From: Variovorax guangxiensis
GTDB taxonomy: Bacteria > Pseudomonadota > Gammaproteobacteria > Burkholderiales > Burkholderiaceae_C
Assembly (NCBI RefSeq): GCF_003952165.1
Contig: NZ_RXFT01000003.1
Coordinates: 310,001-374,000 of the forward strand
Direction of reading: 5' to 3'
DNA length: 64,000 bases
Shown here piece by piece: positions 25,244-34,265 of this stretch. The notes beneath the pieces were generated by a model that worked only from the letters and a program-made list of their open reading frames with translations, had not been told where the DNA came from and did no database searches. Position 1 is the stretch's first letter. Every line of letters starts with the position of its first letter. Made by a program: the position numbers and the translations under genes.

Positions 25244-26302
25244 ATGTCCCATACGCTCAAGGCCGACCACCTGCAGGCCACCGTCGCCCGCATCCTCGAA
25301 GCCGCGGGCAGCTCGCCCGCCGAGGCCCGGCAGGTGGCGGCCAACCTGGTGCTGGCCAACCTGAGCGGGCACGACTCGCATGGCGTGGGCATGCTGCCTC
25401 GATATGTCGACGCAGTGGCCGAGGGCGGCCTGAAGCCGAACGCCGCGGTGCGCGTGAACCTCGACATTGGCACGCTGATGGGCCTGGACGGGCAGCACGG
25501 CTACGGCCAGATCGTCGGCGTGCAGGCGATGGAGCTGGGCATCGCGCGCGCGAAGCAGCACGGCAGCTGCATCTTCACGCTGGCGCATGCGCACCACCTG
25601 GGGCGCATCGGGCATTTCGCTGAGATGGCCACGGCGCAGGGGCTGGTGTCGATGCACTTCGTCAACGTGCTCTCGCGCCCGGTGGTCGCGCCCTGGGGCG
25701 GCGGCGACGGGCGCTTCGGCACCAACCCGTGCTGCATCGGCATTCCTCTTTCGGGCGCCGAGCCCTTCGTGCTCGACTACGCGACCAGCCGCGTGGCGCA
25801 GGGCAAGATGCGCGTGGCGCACAACAAGGGCGAGCGCGTGCCCGACGGCTACCTCATCGACGAGAAAGGCGCGCCCACCAACGACCCCGGCGTGGTGGTG
25901 GTGCCGCAGGGCAACGGCCTCTTCGGCGCGCTCATGACCTTCGGCGAGCACAAGGGCTACGGCATGGCCGTGGCCTGCGAGCTGCTCGGCGGCGCGCTCA
26001 CCGGCGGCGGCACCTGGCATCGGCAGGCGGACACGGCACGCACGGTGCTCAACGGCATGCTTACGGTGCTGATCGATCCGGCGAAGCTGGGCACGCAGAA
26101 GTCGTTCGACGAGGAAGCACGCGAGTTCGTCGGCTGGCTGCGGCAGAGCCCGCCCGGGCAGGGCTTCGAAGAAGTGCAGATTGCGGGCGAGCCGGAGCGC
26201 AAGGCGCGCGTGGCGCGGCGCAAGGACGGGATCTGGGTGGACGATGCGACCTGGGGGGAGATCGTCGCGGCGGGTGCGAAGGTGGGCGTGCAGGTCTCGT
26301 AG
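25244..26302 (+). CDS. Ldh2 family NAD(P)-dependent malate/lactate-type dehydrogenase
   Basis: The 352-residue protein of the Ldh2/YlbC/YiaK family (not the Rossmann-fold LDH) has S-G-H-D-S-H-G-V-G-M-L-P-R-Y near the start, H-A-H-H-L-G-R-I-G-H, G-T-N-P and D-Y-A-T-S as conserved blocks. Enzymes of this family act on malate, lactate, sulfolactate, ureidoglycolate or 2,3-diketogulonate. It starts four bases after the lactonase stop. If the cluster degrades an L-6-deoxy sugar acid, this enzyme could convert the product L-lactate to pyruvate; alternatively it could act on a sugar-acid intermediate. Confidence 0.88.
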   Translation: MSHTLKADHLQATVARILEAAGSSPAEARQVAANLVLANLSGHDSHGVGMLPRYVDAVAEGGLKPNAAVRVNLDIGTLMGLDGQHGYGQIVGVQAMELGIARAKQHGSCIFTLAHAHHLGRIGHFAEMATAQGLVSMHFVNVLSRPVVAPWGGGDGRFGTNPCCIGIPLSGAEPFVLDYATSRVAQGKMRVAHNKGERVPDGYLIDEKGAPTNDPGVVVVPQGNGLFGALMTFGEHKGYGMAVACELLGGALTGGGTWHRQADTARTVLNGMLTVLIDPAKLGTQKSFDEEAREFVGWLRQSPPGQGFEEVQIAGEPERKARVARRKDGIWVDDATWGEIVAAGAKVGVQVS

Positions 26303-26322
26303 CCCCCGGCCAGCCATCCAGC

Positions 26323-27204
26323 CTAAGGACGGGCGCTTCGCGCCTTCTGGCCGAGCACGAGCGCGATGCCGCCCAGGATTGCCACGGAGGCCGCCGCCAG
26401 TCGCGGCGTGATCGCCTCCGACAGGAACAGCACGCCGCCGAACGCCGCCAGCAGCGGCACCGACAGCTGCACGGTGGCCGCGCGCATGGCGCCGAGGCGG
26501 CTCAGGGCCGCGTACCAGACCACGTAGCCGAGCCCTGAGGTCAGCGCACCGGAGGCGACAGCGAGCACGAGGCCGGTCGCGTCCGCGCGGGCGCTGGCGG
26601 CGAACACGAGGCTCAGCGCCAGTGCGAGCGGCACCGCACGCGTGAAGTTGCGCGCGGTGGCAGCCAGCGGATCGGCCACCCCACGGCCGCGCAGCGAATA
26701 CACGCCCCAGGCCACGCCAGCGACCGCCATCAGCGCGGCGCCCAGCAGCGGCGGCGCGGCAATGCCCGGCAGCACCAGGTAGACGAGCCCGCCCGCCGCC
26801 ATCGCGAAACCGAGCCATGCGAGCGCCCCGAAACGCTCGGTGCCGGAGCGCAGGCCCACGCCGAACATAGTCAGCTGGACCGCGCCGAACAGGATCAGCG
26901 CACCCGTGCCCGCCGGCAGGCTGAGGTAGGCGAAGGAGAAGAAGGCGACGTAGCCGAACAGCATGACGGCCGCCAGCCAGTCCACGCGAGCCGGCGAGAC
27001 CTGCGGCTGCGCCCTGAAGCGCACGATGAGCCCCAGCATGAGCGCTCCCGCCACGAGCCTGACGCTGCCGAAGCTCGCGGGGTCGATGCCCTTGTGTTGC
27101 AACGCGAGCCGGCACAGCAGGGAGTTGGCCGCGAATGCGAGCATGGCCACCGTCGTGAGGAGGATGGTCCGCAGACCTTGGGGGCCGCGCGCCGCGTCAG
27201 GCAT
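26323..27204 (-). CDS. EamA/DMT family transporter
   Basis: The 293-residue protein has ten hydrophobic segments arranged as two EamA repeats, the usual drug/metabolite transporter plan. The start at 27204 (M-P-D-A-A-R-G) precedes the first membrane segment closely; a longer frame to 27252 adds a Trp/Cys-rich stretch that is probably not translated. It is convergent with the Ldh2 gene, 20 bases apart, so it is a separate unit. The substrate is not predictable. Confidence 0.88.
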   Translation of the reverse strand: MPDAARGPQGLRTILLTTVAMLAFAANSLLCRLALQHKGIDPASFGSVRLVAGALMLGLIVRFRAQPQVSPARVDWLAAVMLFGYVAFFSFAYLSLPAGTGALILFGAVQLTMFGVGLRSGTERFGALAWLGFAMAAGGLVYLVLPGIAAPPLLGAALMAVAGVAWGVYSLRGRGVADPLAATARNFTRAVPLALALSLVFAASARADATGLVLAVASGALTSGLGYVVWYAALSRLGAMRAATVQLSVPLLAAFGGVLFLSEAITPRLAAASVAILGGIALVLGQKARSARP

Positions 27205-27386
27205 GCTCGCACACCCGCCACAGGCGGGGCTCCATCGGACCGACCGTGCCATGGCTCATGCGCCCTCCGTCGAGGCAATCGGGGCAAACATCGGCTCGCC
27301 ACCGGTGCTGGCGGCGAGGGGCTGGACGATGCTACTCCGCCCGAGAGCTCGAGGCGAGCCGGCCAGGGCCCCTGCAGGGTACCCCG

Positions 27387-28037
27387 TCAGACGATCAGCG
27401 CGATCGTTGCTTCCAGGTGCTCGGACGGCGCGCGGCGGAAGCCCGAGCGCGCGAAGCGCTGCAGCTGCCCCACCACGAAGGCCGTGAGCGCCGCGGCGCG
27501 CACCTGGGCGTCGACGCTGGGCGTGGCCGAGCCGTCGGCCGCGGCGGCGCCGCGCAGCACCTGGCGCAGCGTGGATTCGATCTTGTCGAAGAACTGGTTC
27601 ATGCGCTGCTGCAGGCGCTCGTTCTCGTAGACCAGCGCGTCGCCCACCATGACGCGGGTCATGCCGGGGTTGCGTTCGGCGAACTGCACGAGCAGCGTGA
27701 GGATGCGGGCGGCCTGCTGGGCACCGGTGGCGCCTTCGCGCTCGAGGATCTGGTTGACCAGCGTGAAGACGCTCTGCTCGATGAAGTCGATCAGGCCCTC
27801 GAACATCTGGGCCTTGCTCGCGAAATGGCGGTAGAGCGCAGCTTCGCTCACTTCGAGCCGTGCGGCCAGCGCGGCGGTGGTGACCCGCTCTGCGCCCGGC
27901 TGCTCCAGCATGGAGGCGAGCGCCTGCAGGATCTGCACGCGCCGCTCGCCCGGCTTGGGGCGCTTGCGCGCCGGGGGAGTGGTCGTTTCCGCAGGAGTCT
28001 CTACGCCGGAAGCACTGGTCGTCTCTTCGTTCTGCAT
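27387..28037 (-). CDS. slmA: Nucleoid occlusion factor SlmA
   Basis: This is a 216-residue TetR-fold protein with helix-turn-helix T-T-A-A-L-A-A-R-L-E-V-S-E-A-A-L-Y-R-H-F-A-S-K-A-Q-M, followed by F-I-E-Q-S-V-F and R-N-P-G-M-T-R-V-M-V-G-D-A-L, both characteristic of SlmA. SlmA binds DNA sites over the chromosome and blocks FtsZ assembly over the nucleoid. The start at 28037 leaves a polar Thr/Glu/Pro-rich leader of about 30 residues. The gene follows argB on the same strand, an arrangement usual in Comamonadaceae. Confidence 0.88.
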   Translation of the reverse strand: MQNEETTSASGVETPAETTTPPARKRPKPGERRVQILQALASMLEQPGAERVTTAALAARLEVSEAALYRHFASKAQMFEGLIDFIEQSVFTLVNQILEREGATGAQQAARILTLLVQFAERNPGMTRVMVGDALVYENERLQQRMNQFFDKIESTLRQVLRGAAAADGSATPSVDAQVRAAALTAFVVGQLQRFARSGFRRAPSEHLEATIALIV

Positions 28038-28057
28038 GGGAGCGCGTGCAAAGATGT

Positions 28058-28069
28058 AATCAATTGATT
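28058..28069. promoter_or_regulatory. Perfect 12-bp palindrome upstream of slmA
   Basis: AATCAATTGATT is a perfect palindrome 20 bases before the slmA start codon, in an A/T-rich patch of an otherwise GC-rich region. It could be an operator or part of an slmA promoter. It does not resemble the known SlmA chromosomal binding sequence. Confidence 0.3.
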
Positions 28070-28105
28070 CTCGCACAGCGCAGTGAGCACGCGCCCACGC
28101 CGGGC

Positions 28106-28999
28106 TCAACGGGCGCGGATCATCGTCCCGTAGGCCTGGTCGGTCAGGATCTCCAGCAGCATCGCGTGCGGCACGCGGCCGTCGATGATGTGCACCGCGT
28201 TCACGCCGCTCTTGGCCGCGTCGAGCGCGCCTTCGATCTTGGGCAGCATGCCGCCGGAGATGGTGCCGTCGGCGAACAGGTCGTCGATCTCGCGGGCGCT
28301 CAGGTTGGTGAGCAGCTTGCCGTCCTTGTCGAGCACGCCGGGCGTGTTGGTCAGCAGCATGAGCTTCTCGGCCTTGAGCACGGTGGCGAGCTTGCCGGCG
28401 ACGACGTCGGCGTTGATGTTGTAGCTCTCGTTCTCCTCGCCGAAGCCGATGGGGCTGACCACCGGGATGAAGGCGTCGTCCTGCAGCGCCTTGACCACGC
28501 TGGGGTCGATGGAGACGATGTCGCCGACCTGGCCCACGTCGTGGTGCAGGTTGGGATCGTTGCGGTCGGCCATCTTGAGCTTCTGCGCGCGGATCAGGCC
28601 GCCGTCGCGGCCGGTCAGGCCCACGGCCTTGCCGCCGGCCTGGTTGATCAGGCCCACGATGTCCTGCTGCACCTCGCCGGCCAGCACCCATTCGACGACT
28701 TCCATGGTCTCGGCGTCGGTCACGCGCATGCCCTGGATGAAGCTGCCCTTTTTGCCCAGGCGGTTGAGCGCCGCCTCGATCTGCGGGCCGCCGCCGTGCA
28801 CCACCACCGGATTCATGCCCACCAGCTTGAGCAGCACCACGTCTTCGGCGAAGTCGGCCTGCAGCGCCGGGTCGGTCATGGCGTTGCCGCCGTACTTGAT
28901 GACGATGGTCTTGCCGTGGAACTTGCGGATGTACGGCAGCGCCTGGGCCAGGATCTCGGCCTTGTCGCGCGGGGGGATGTTGAGGACGGGGTCGGTCAT
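28106..28999 (-). CDS. argB: Acetylglutamate kinase
   Basis: The 297-residue amino-acid kinase has K-Y-G-G-N-A-M near residue 33, the G-G-G-P-Q-I acetylglutamate loop and the C-terminal block [11 protein letters not shown]. It phosphorylates N-acetyl-L-glutamate in the second step of arginine synthesis. The length is normal for the arginine-inhibitable type with an N-terminal helix. slmA follows with a 68-base gap. Confidence 0.96.
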   Translation of the reverse strand: MTDPVLNIPPRDKAEILAQALPYIRKFHGKTIVIKYGGNAMTDPALQADFAEDVVLLKLVGMNPVVVHGGGPQIEAALNRLGKKGSFIQGMRVTDAETMEVVEWVLAGEVQQDIVGLINQAGGKAVGLTGRDGGLIRAQKLKMADRNDPNLHHDVGQVGDIVSIDPSVVKALQDDAFIPVVSPIGFGEENESYNINADVVAGKLATVLKAEKLMLLTNTPGVLDKDGKLLTNLSAREIDDLFADGTISGGMLPKIEGALDAAKSGVNAVHIIDGRVPHAMLLEILTDQAYGTMIRAR

Positions 29000-29181
29000 G
29001 GGCGGTCAGGCTCCGAAGCGGTGGACGATCAGGTGAGGCTCAAATTCTCGCGCAATCCCGGTGACAGCCGGCTGACTGCGCGGGGAACACCGTGGAACCG
29101 GTTTTGCCGGGCCACCGGTGTTGCCCCCTGCAAGGGGGAAGGCGCGCGACACTGATTGCACGAAGCCTGGGGGTTTGCCAG

Positions 29182-30279
29182 TCACGGCCGCAGCCAGCGC
29201 GGGACCTTGAAGCGCACGATCATCAGGTACGCACCCACGTAGGTCGTGACGAACAGCAGGCAGAAGAACATCAGCACGATCGTGTTGTTCCAGAACAGCA
29301 CCGCCGGCACCACCGATAGGGCCGCGAACATCCACAGGTAGGGCGAGGTGCGGTTGTTGCGCGCCAGCAGCTGCCGGGCCTCGTCGTCCGCGAAGGCCAC
29401 GCGCACGATGCGGCGGAAGATCAGCTGGTGGAAGTGCAGCGCGTCGGCCGTGCCGGGCGACTGCCCGCGCGCCAGCTTGCGGTAGATGGAGAACAGCGTC
29501 TCCCACACCGGGTAGATCAGCAACAGCATCGGGAACCAGGGCGACACCACGCGATGGCGCTGCACCAGCGTCACGCAGGCCACGGCGATCACCATGCCCC
29601 AGACGTAGGCACCGCCGTCGCCCGCGAAGATCTTGCCGCGCGGGTAGTTCCACACCAGGAAGCCGAAGGTGGCGCCGACCAGGCAGACCACCATGGCCGC
29701 CAGCTGCCGGTCGCCGACCTGCAGCGCCACGTGCGAGATCGCCAGGCAGACCAGCACGGCGACCGTGCCCGCGAGCCCGTTGTAGCCGTCGATGATGTTG
29801 AAGGCATGCGGCAGGCCGCCGATCGCCAGGGCCGCGAAGAGCACGGTGGCATAGGGAACCATCGCCAGCCAGCCGTCGACCGTCTCGAAGCCGGTGCGCG
29901 CCACGCCCAGCCCCAGCAGCCAGCAAACCAGCAGCGCCGAGCCGATGGTCAGCCCCAGCCGGTAGCGCACCTTCACGCGCTGGGTGACGTCCTCGACGAT
30001 GCCGCCGAGCACCGCCGGCAGGATGCACACCAGCGTGAGCATCGAGGTCGTGACCGGCCAGGAGACGTTGAACGGGTCGGTGCCGGTGATGCCGGCAGCC
30101 AGCCAGGCCACGCCCATGCCCATCAGGATGCCCGCGCCGCCCAGGCGCGGCACGTGGCCCTTGTGGAAGCGCTGGGGCATGTCGGCGCCGTAGATGCGGG
30201 CATGCCGCCGCGCACGTCGCATGAACACCTGGACCGAGAAGGCGGCGACGAAGAAACTGATGACGATCAGAGCAATCAT
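29182..30279 (-). CDS. WecA/MraY-like polyprenyl-phosphate sugar-1-phosphate transferase
   Basis: This is a 365-residue integral membrane protein with about eleven segments. Family motifs are P-R-L-G-G-A-G near residue 48, N-I-I-D-G-Y-N-G-L-A-G, F-A-G-D-G-G-A-Y and a C-terminal L-H-F-H-Q-L-I loop. The Mg-binding aspartate pair of WecA appears as G-G-I-V-E-D-V, that is Glu-Asp. It should attach the first sugar phosphate (GlcNAc-1-P or similar) to undecaprenyl phosphate, starting surface glycan synthesis. It lies at the edge of the polysaccharide locus, divergent from a GT2 gene. Confidence 0.85.
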   Translation of the reverse strand: MIALIVISFFVAAFSVQVFMRRARRHARIYGADMPQRFHKGHVPRLGGAGILMGMGVAWLAAGITGTDPFNVSWPVTTSMLTLVCILPAVLGGIVEDVTQRVKVRYRLGLTIGSALLVCWLLGLGVARTGFETVDGWLAMVPYATVLFAALAIGGLPHAFNIIDGYNGLAGTVAVLVCLAISHVALQVGDRQLAAMVVCLVGATFGFLVWNYPRGKIFAGDGGAYVWGMVIAVACVTLVQRHRVVSPWFPMLLLIYPVWETLFSIYRKLARGQSPGTADALHFHQLIFRRIVRVAFADDEARQLLARNNRTSPYLWMFAALSVVPAVLFWNNTIVLMFFCLLFVTTYVGAYLMIVRFKVPRWLRP

Positions 30280-30324
30280 GTGTGGGGTTTGGGGAACCCT
30301 AGAATTCCCGGGCGAAATTAGACC

Positions 30325-31074
30325 ATGCCCACGCCCCCCTCCTCCCGCCCTCCCATCACCATTTCGATCGTGAGCCACGGCCAGCTCGCGCTGGTGCTGC
30401 CGCTGCTGGAGCAGCTGGACAGGCACAGCCGCGCCGTCATCGACAAGGTTTTGCTTACATTGAACATCCCCGAGGCCGACGTTCTTGCCGGCCGCAGCTG
30501 GGGCTTCAGGGTGGAGCGGATCGAGAACGCGAACCCCAAGGGCTTCGGGGCCAATCACAACCAGGCCTTCGAACGCTGCGGCACCGAGTGGTTCCTGGTG
30601 CTGAACCCCGACATCCGCTTCGACAACGACGTGCTGTCGCCACTGCTCGCGCAGGCCGCGACGGACGCCGGCCTGCTGACGCCGCGCATCCTGGAGCCCG
30701 GCAAGACGGAGCCCGAACCGCACCGGGCGCTGCTGACGCCGCTGGAAATCGTCGGAAGAAAGAAGCCCGGCTACGTGCGACCGACGGTGCCGGCATGGAT
30801 TCCAGGCCTGTTCATGCTCTTTCGCAGCAAGGCCTACCAGCAGGTCGGCGGCTTCGACGAGAAGTTCTTCATGTACGGCGAGGACTTCGACATCTGCGCC
30901 CGCACCCGCCTGGCGGGCTGGAAGCTGCAGGTGGGCGAGAACCTGCTGGCCCGGCACGACGCGCAACGCGAGAGCCACCGCAGCAGGAAGTACCTGTACT
31001 GGCACGTGACCAGCCTGCTGAAGGTGTGGCTGTCGGCCTCGTTCTGGCGATACCTGCGACTGCAGGGCCGCTAG
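30325..31074 (+). CDS. GT2 family glycosyltransferase, rhamnosyltransferase-like
   Basis: The 249-residue single-domain GT-A glycosyltransferase contains N-P-K-G-F-G-A-N-H-N-Q-A-F, L-N-P-D-I-R-F-D (the D-x-D-like metal site) and G-G-F-D-E-K-F-F-M-Y-G-E-D-F-D-I-C. These match WbbL-type rhamnosyltransferases that act soon after WecA. The adjacent rfb genes make dTDP-rhamnose, so transfer of a rhamnose to the lipid-linked primer is likely but not proven. Its start is 45 bases from the divergent WecA-like gene. Confidence 0.87.
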   Translation: MPTPPSSRPPITISIVSHGQLALVLPLLEQLDRHSRAVIDKVLLTLNIPEADVLAGRSWGFRVERIENANPKGFGANHNQAFERCGTEWFLVLNPDIRFDNDVLSPLLAQAATDAGLLTPRILEPGKTEPEPHRALLTPLEIVGRKKPGYVRPTVPAWIPGLFMLFRSKAYQQVGGFDEKFFMYGEDFDICARTRLAGWKLQVGENLLARHDAQRESHRSRKYLYWHVTSLLKVWLSASFWRYLRLQGR

Positions 31075-31095
31075 CCGGCCCTTCAGCCGGGACGG

Positions 31096-32079
31096 TCAGC
31101 CGCGCTCGAAAACATCCTGCACGATGGCCTGCTTGCCACGGCCGAAGCGTTCATAACGGCCGCGCGCGGCCTCCAGAAGGATCGGGAGCACGCGCAGCGG
31201 ACGCGCCGCCGGCAACTCGGCCCTGAACCGCTGGTGCGCAACCTTGGCGCGCTGCGCATCCAGGCAGCCCGGCCGTACCCGGTCGCCGAGCTGCTGCAGC
31301 CGCTGCAACAGCGCCTCGGCCCGCCGCAGCCGCGCCACATGCTTGTCGCCCCGCTCCACGAAAGCCTTCGCCACCTTCTCGGACAGCGTGAGCCGACGCG
31401 CGCCGATCTGGTTGTTGCCGTGCTGGCGGTAGTCGATGGTCGGCTCGGGCAGCACGTCCATGCGGCCCGTGGCAGCGGCAATAGCGGCGAGCCACTCGTC
31501 GTGCACCCAATCGGGCGAGAACGGCAGCGCCGCGTCGAGCAGGCTCCTGTGGAACACCGTCGTCGCGCCGGTCACCAGATTGCGGCGCAGCAGCACGCCA
31601 AAGGCCTCGCCGCCCGCAATGGCCTGCAACTCGGCCGGCTGCACCTCGAGCGCATGGAAGAGCGTGGAGCCCAGCGACTTCAGATCGCCGTCGACCAGGC
31701 GTGCGTCGGTATGCAGCAGCAGCAGATCGGGCCGCGCCTCGAACTGCGCCACCATGCGCGCCAGCCGCCCGGGGTGCCAGACGTCGTCCTGGTCGCACAG
31801 CGCGATGAGGTCGTGGCTGCAGGCGCGCACCGCCTGCTCGAAATTGCGCGTGACGCCCAGCGGCGGGGAGTTGCTGAACACGCGCAGCACGATGCGGTCG
31901 GCAACGCCGCACTGGGCGAGGATGTCGCGCACCACCGCCAGCGTGTCGTCGGTGGAGCCGTCGTCGGACACGACGATCTCTTGCGGCAGCGGCTCCTGCG
32001 CGCAGATGCTGCGCAGCTGCTCGGGGAGATAGCGCGCGCCGTTGCGGGTGCAGAGGGCGACGGAGACTTGGAGGGGCAT
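31096..32079 (-). CDS. GT2 family glycosyltransferase
   Basis: In this 327-residue protein the GT-A domain shows V-S-V-A-L-C-T-R-N-G-A-R-Y-L-P-E-Q-L, V-S-D-D-G-S-T-D-D-T and C-D-Q-D-D-V-W-H-P, the last being the nucleotide and metal site typical of rhamnosyltransferases and related O-antigen enzymes. H-D-E-W-L marks the acceptor region. The start codon overlaps the stop of the preceding two-domain glycosyltransferase gene (TGATG), so the two are coupled. The sugar transferred is unknown. Confidence 0.88.
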   Translation of the reverse strand: MPLQVSVALCTRNGARYLPEQLRSICAQEPLPQEIVVSDDGSTDDTLAVVRDILAQCGVADRIVLRVFSNSPPLGVTRNFEQAVRACSHDLIALCDQDDVWHPGRLARMVAQFEARPDLLLLHTDARLVDGDLKSLGSTLFHALEVQPAELQAIAGGEAFGVLLRRNLVTGATTVFHRSLLDAALPFSPDWVHDEWLAAIAAATGRMDVLPEPTIDYRQHGNNQIGARRLTLSEKVAKAFVERGDKHVARLRRAEALLQRLQQLGDRVRPGCLDAQRAKVAHQRFRAELPAARPLRVLPILLEAARGRYERFGRGKQAIVQDVFERG

Positions 32080-33950
32080 CAGACCGGAGCCAGCCGAGGG
32101 GGCCAGGCGTAGCTGAAGTCTTCGCGCTCGAGCATGAGGTTGGGGCTGTAGGCCGGGTCGTTCTCCAGCACAGCCCCCCATCGGCGCTTCATGTAGTCCA
32201 CGTCTTCCAGATAGGGGGCACTGGCTGGTTCGCCAGCCTTTCTTGCACGCGCGGCTGCGTCCCTGTGGTCGAGCAGCTCTGCATAAGGCGTCCAAAGGGT
32301 GCGCAGGCCGGCCTCTGCCAGGCGCAGGCAGAAATCAACATCGGCAAACGCCTCTTTCAGATGGTTTCCATCGAGGCCGCCCACCGCAAGATAACGATCC
32401 TTGCGGATAACCAGGCAGGCCGAGCTGACAGCCGAGAGCGACTGAATCAGCGCGGCGCGGCCTCCATAGCCTTCCCGCCCCGCGGGCATTCCGCGATGCG
32501 AGCACCCGGCTATGCCGTCCACCCCCAGGCCCAGGATGATGCCGGCGTGAGTCAGGATCCGGCGGCGGTCCATGAGGCGCGCACCGACCGCTCCGACGCC
32601 GGGCTGCAGCGCCAGGCTGGCCATTTCGGCCAGCCACTCGGGCGACAGGACTTCGAGGCGGTCATCGATCAGTGCGACCACCTCTCCCATTGCACCCTCG
32701 ACCGCCGCATTGCACAACGCGGCCGCGCCTTGCCGCCGAGCATGCCTGAGCACGCGCACGTTCTTCATCTTTGCCAGCGTATCGAGGCAGGCCTGGGCTG
32801 CAGTATCGTCCGAGGCGTTGTCGGCCACGACGATCTCGTAGTGGGGGTAGGAGGTCTTCGCGAGGATCGAGTCCACGCATCTGCGCAAGGACGCCGCGGC
32901 ATTTCGCGTGGGGATGACCAGCGACACCAACGGCGGCGCATCCGGCAACGCATAGTGCACCCGGTAGCCGAAGCCGATGTGCTCCGCCCGCGCGCGGGTC
33001 TGCGTACGCTCGAAATGCTCGTTGAGCGCGCGCTCGCCGGCCACCACGGCATAGGGCTTGGCGTCCATCGACTTCGCGGTGCTCTCTGCATGCACGCGCC
33101 AGTGGTAGAGCACCCTCGGGATGTGGCGCACCTGCCTGGGCTCGATGCGTTCCATGCATCGAATGACGAGGTCCCAGTCCTGCGAGCCTTCCAGCCCCAG
33201 CCGGAAGCCGCCCACGGCGCGAACGAGATCCGTCGAAAGCACGCCCAGGTGGCTGAACATGTTCTGCGAGCGGAAAAGATCGGGGTTCCAGTCGCACTTG
33301 AAGTACGGGCCCGAGCGGGTCAGGGACTCGTCGATCTTGTCCTCGTCGGAGTAGATCAACTGCACATCGGGATGCCTGGCGATGCAGTCGGCCACCCAGA
33401 ACAGGGCATCCGCCGGCAGCAGGTCGTCATGGTCCATCAGGGCGATCCACGTGCCCGAGACCAGTTCGAGCGCGCTGTTCGAAGAGGCGGAGATATGCCC
33501 GTTCTTGGGCCGGAACACGACCTTGATGCGTGGGTCGCTGTCCGCGTAGGACTTCAGGATGGCCCGCACCTCCTGCGAGGGCGATGCATCGTCTGCGATG
33601 CACAGCTCCCAGTTCGGATAGATCTGCGCCCGCACCGACTCGATCGCCTCCCGCAACCACGCCGGGTTGGGGTTGTACGAGGGCATGAGCACGGAAATCA
33701 ACGGCTTGTCGGCCATGGAGGCCACACGCTCGGCCAGCCGGGCGCTCTCCGCCGCGGTCAGCGTGTCATGCTCACGAACCCAGCGCGGATAGTCGTTGAA
33801 CCCCGTGACGCGCCGCCCGAGCTCCCACTTGATGCCCCGCCAGCCCGCCTTCCGGAACATCCGCCAAGCACGCTGGAGCCGCCCGCCCACACCGGGGGTT
33901 CTCCAGAGCACAGTAAGGAAGAAGTCGAAGAGCCGAGATACAGATTTCAT
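32079..33950 (-). CDS. Two-domain GT2 glycosyltransferase
   Basis: The start at 33950 gives 623 residues. After a basic N-terminal region come two GT-A domains: the first from about residue 83 (I-S-V-L-M-P-S-Y-N, D-H-D-D at 173-176, S-Q-D-W-D-L at 256-261), the second from about 340 (L-V-S-L-V-I-P-T-R-N, D-N-A-S-D-D near 378). Such tandem enzymes build polymer backbones by adding two linkages or two sugars. The first domain resembles the GT2 part of the large fusion protein at 36920-41203. Its promoter lies in the gap facing the Wzm-like gene. Confidence 0.88.
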   Translation of the reverse strand: MKSVSRLFDFFLTVLWRTPGVGGRLQRAWRMFRKAGWRGIKWELGRRVTGFNDYPRWVREHDTLTAAESARLAERVASMADKPLISVLMPSYNPNPAWLREAIESVRAQIYPNWELCIADDASPSQEVRAILKSYADSDPRIKVVFRPKNGHISASSNSALELVSGTWIALMDHDDLLPADALFWVADCIARHPDVQLIYSDEDKIDESLTRSGPYFKCDWNPDLFRSQNMFSHLGVLSTDLVRAVGGFRLGLEGSQDWDLVIRCMERIEPRQVRHIPRVLYHWRVHAESTAKSMDAKPYAVVAGERALNEHFERTQTRARAEHIGFGYRVHYALPDAPPLVSLVIPTRNAAASLRRCVDSILAKTSYPHYEIVVADNASDDTAAQACLDTLAKMKNVRVLRHARRQGAAALCNAAVEGAMGEVVALIDDRLEVLSPEWLAEMASLALQPGVGAVGARLMDRRRILTHAGIILGLGVDGIAGCSHRGMPAGREGYGGRAALIQSLSAVSSACLVIRKDRYLAVGGLDGNHLKEAFADVDFCLRLAEAGLRTLWTPYAELLDHRDAAARARKAGEPASAPYLEDVDYMKRRWGAVLENDPAYSPNLMLEREDFSYAWPPRLAPV

Positions 33951-34265
33951 AGACGACTTGCCGGCAGGGCGGCAAGGAGGGAACTTTTTCGGGGAAATTG
34001 CGCCAGCACAGATGGCTCTTACAAGGAGCGAGGCTTCCGCCACGCGGCGGGCGATTATCTTCGCATCGGCCCTCCGGCGGAGGTTACAGCCATAGCCACA
34101 GCCTATTCACCCTGCCCGGTAAAATCGCACAGTTCACACAAAGGATAAGAAAAGAGGCCGCCCCGGGGTGCCCTAGCAAGTTATTTGTGCTTGCCCAGTG
34201 GCAGTCTGGAGTTGTTCAGGCGAAGACACCACTGTCAGCCCTTCCGCAGTCTCGTATCGAAGCAC
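33951..34265. other. Intergenic region between divergent GT2 and ABC exporter genes
   Basis: These 315 bases hold no convincing gene. G+C falls noticeably from left to right, marking the start of the less GC-rich part of the polysaccharide locus. A TAAAAT hexamer near 34121 could be a -10 element for the exporter genes, but no good -35 box was found. No terminator or repeat was recognised. Confidence 0.5.

Noticed and set aside
29124..29138. CCCCC/GGGGG hairpin after the WecA-like gene as a terminator
   Set aside because: No T-run follows on either strand. It may be a dispersed intergenic repeat, which cannot be tested within one window.
34070..34090. Possible ops/JUMPstart element (GGCGG-like) ahead of the polysaccharide exporter genes
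   Set aside because: Only the first five bases fit the RfaH ops consensus and the rest diverges.
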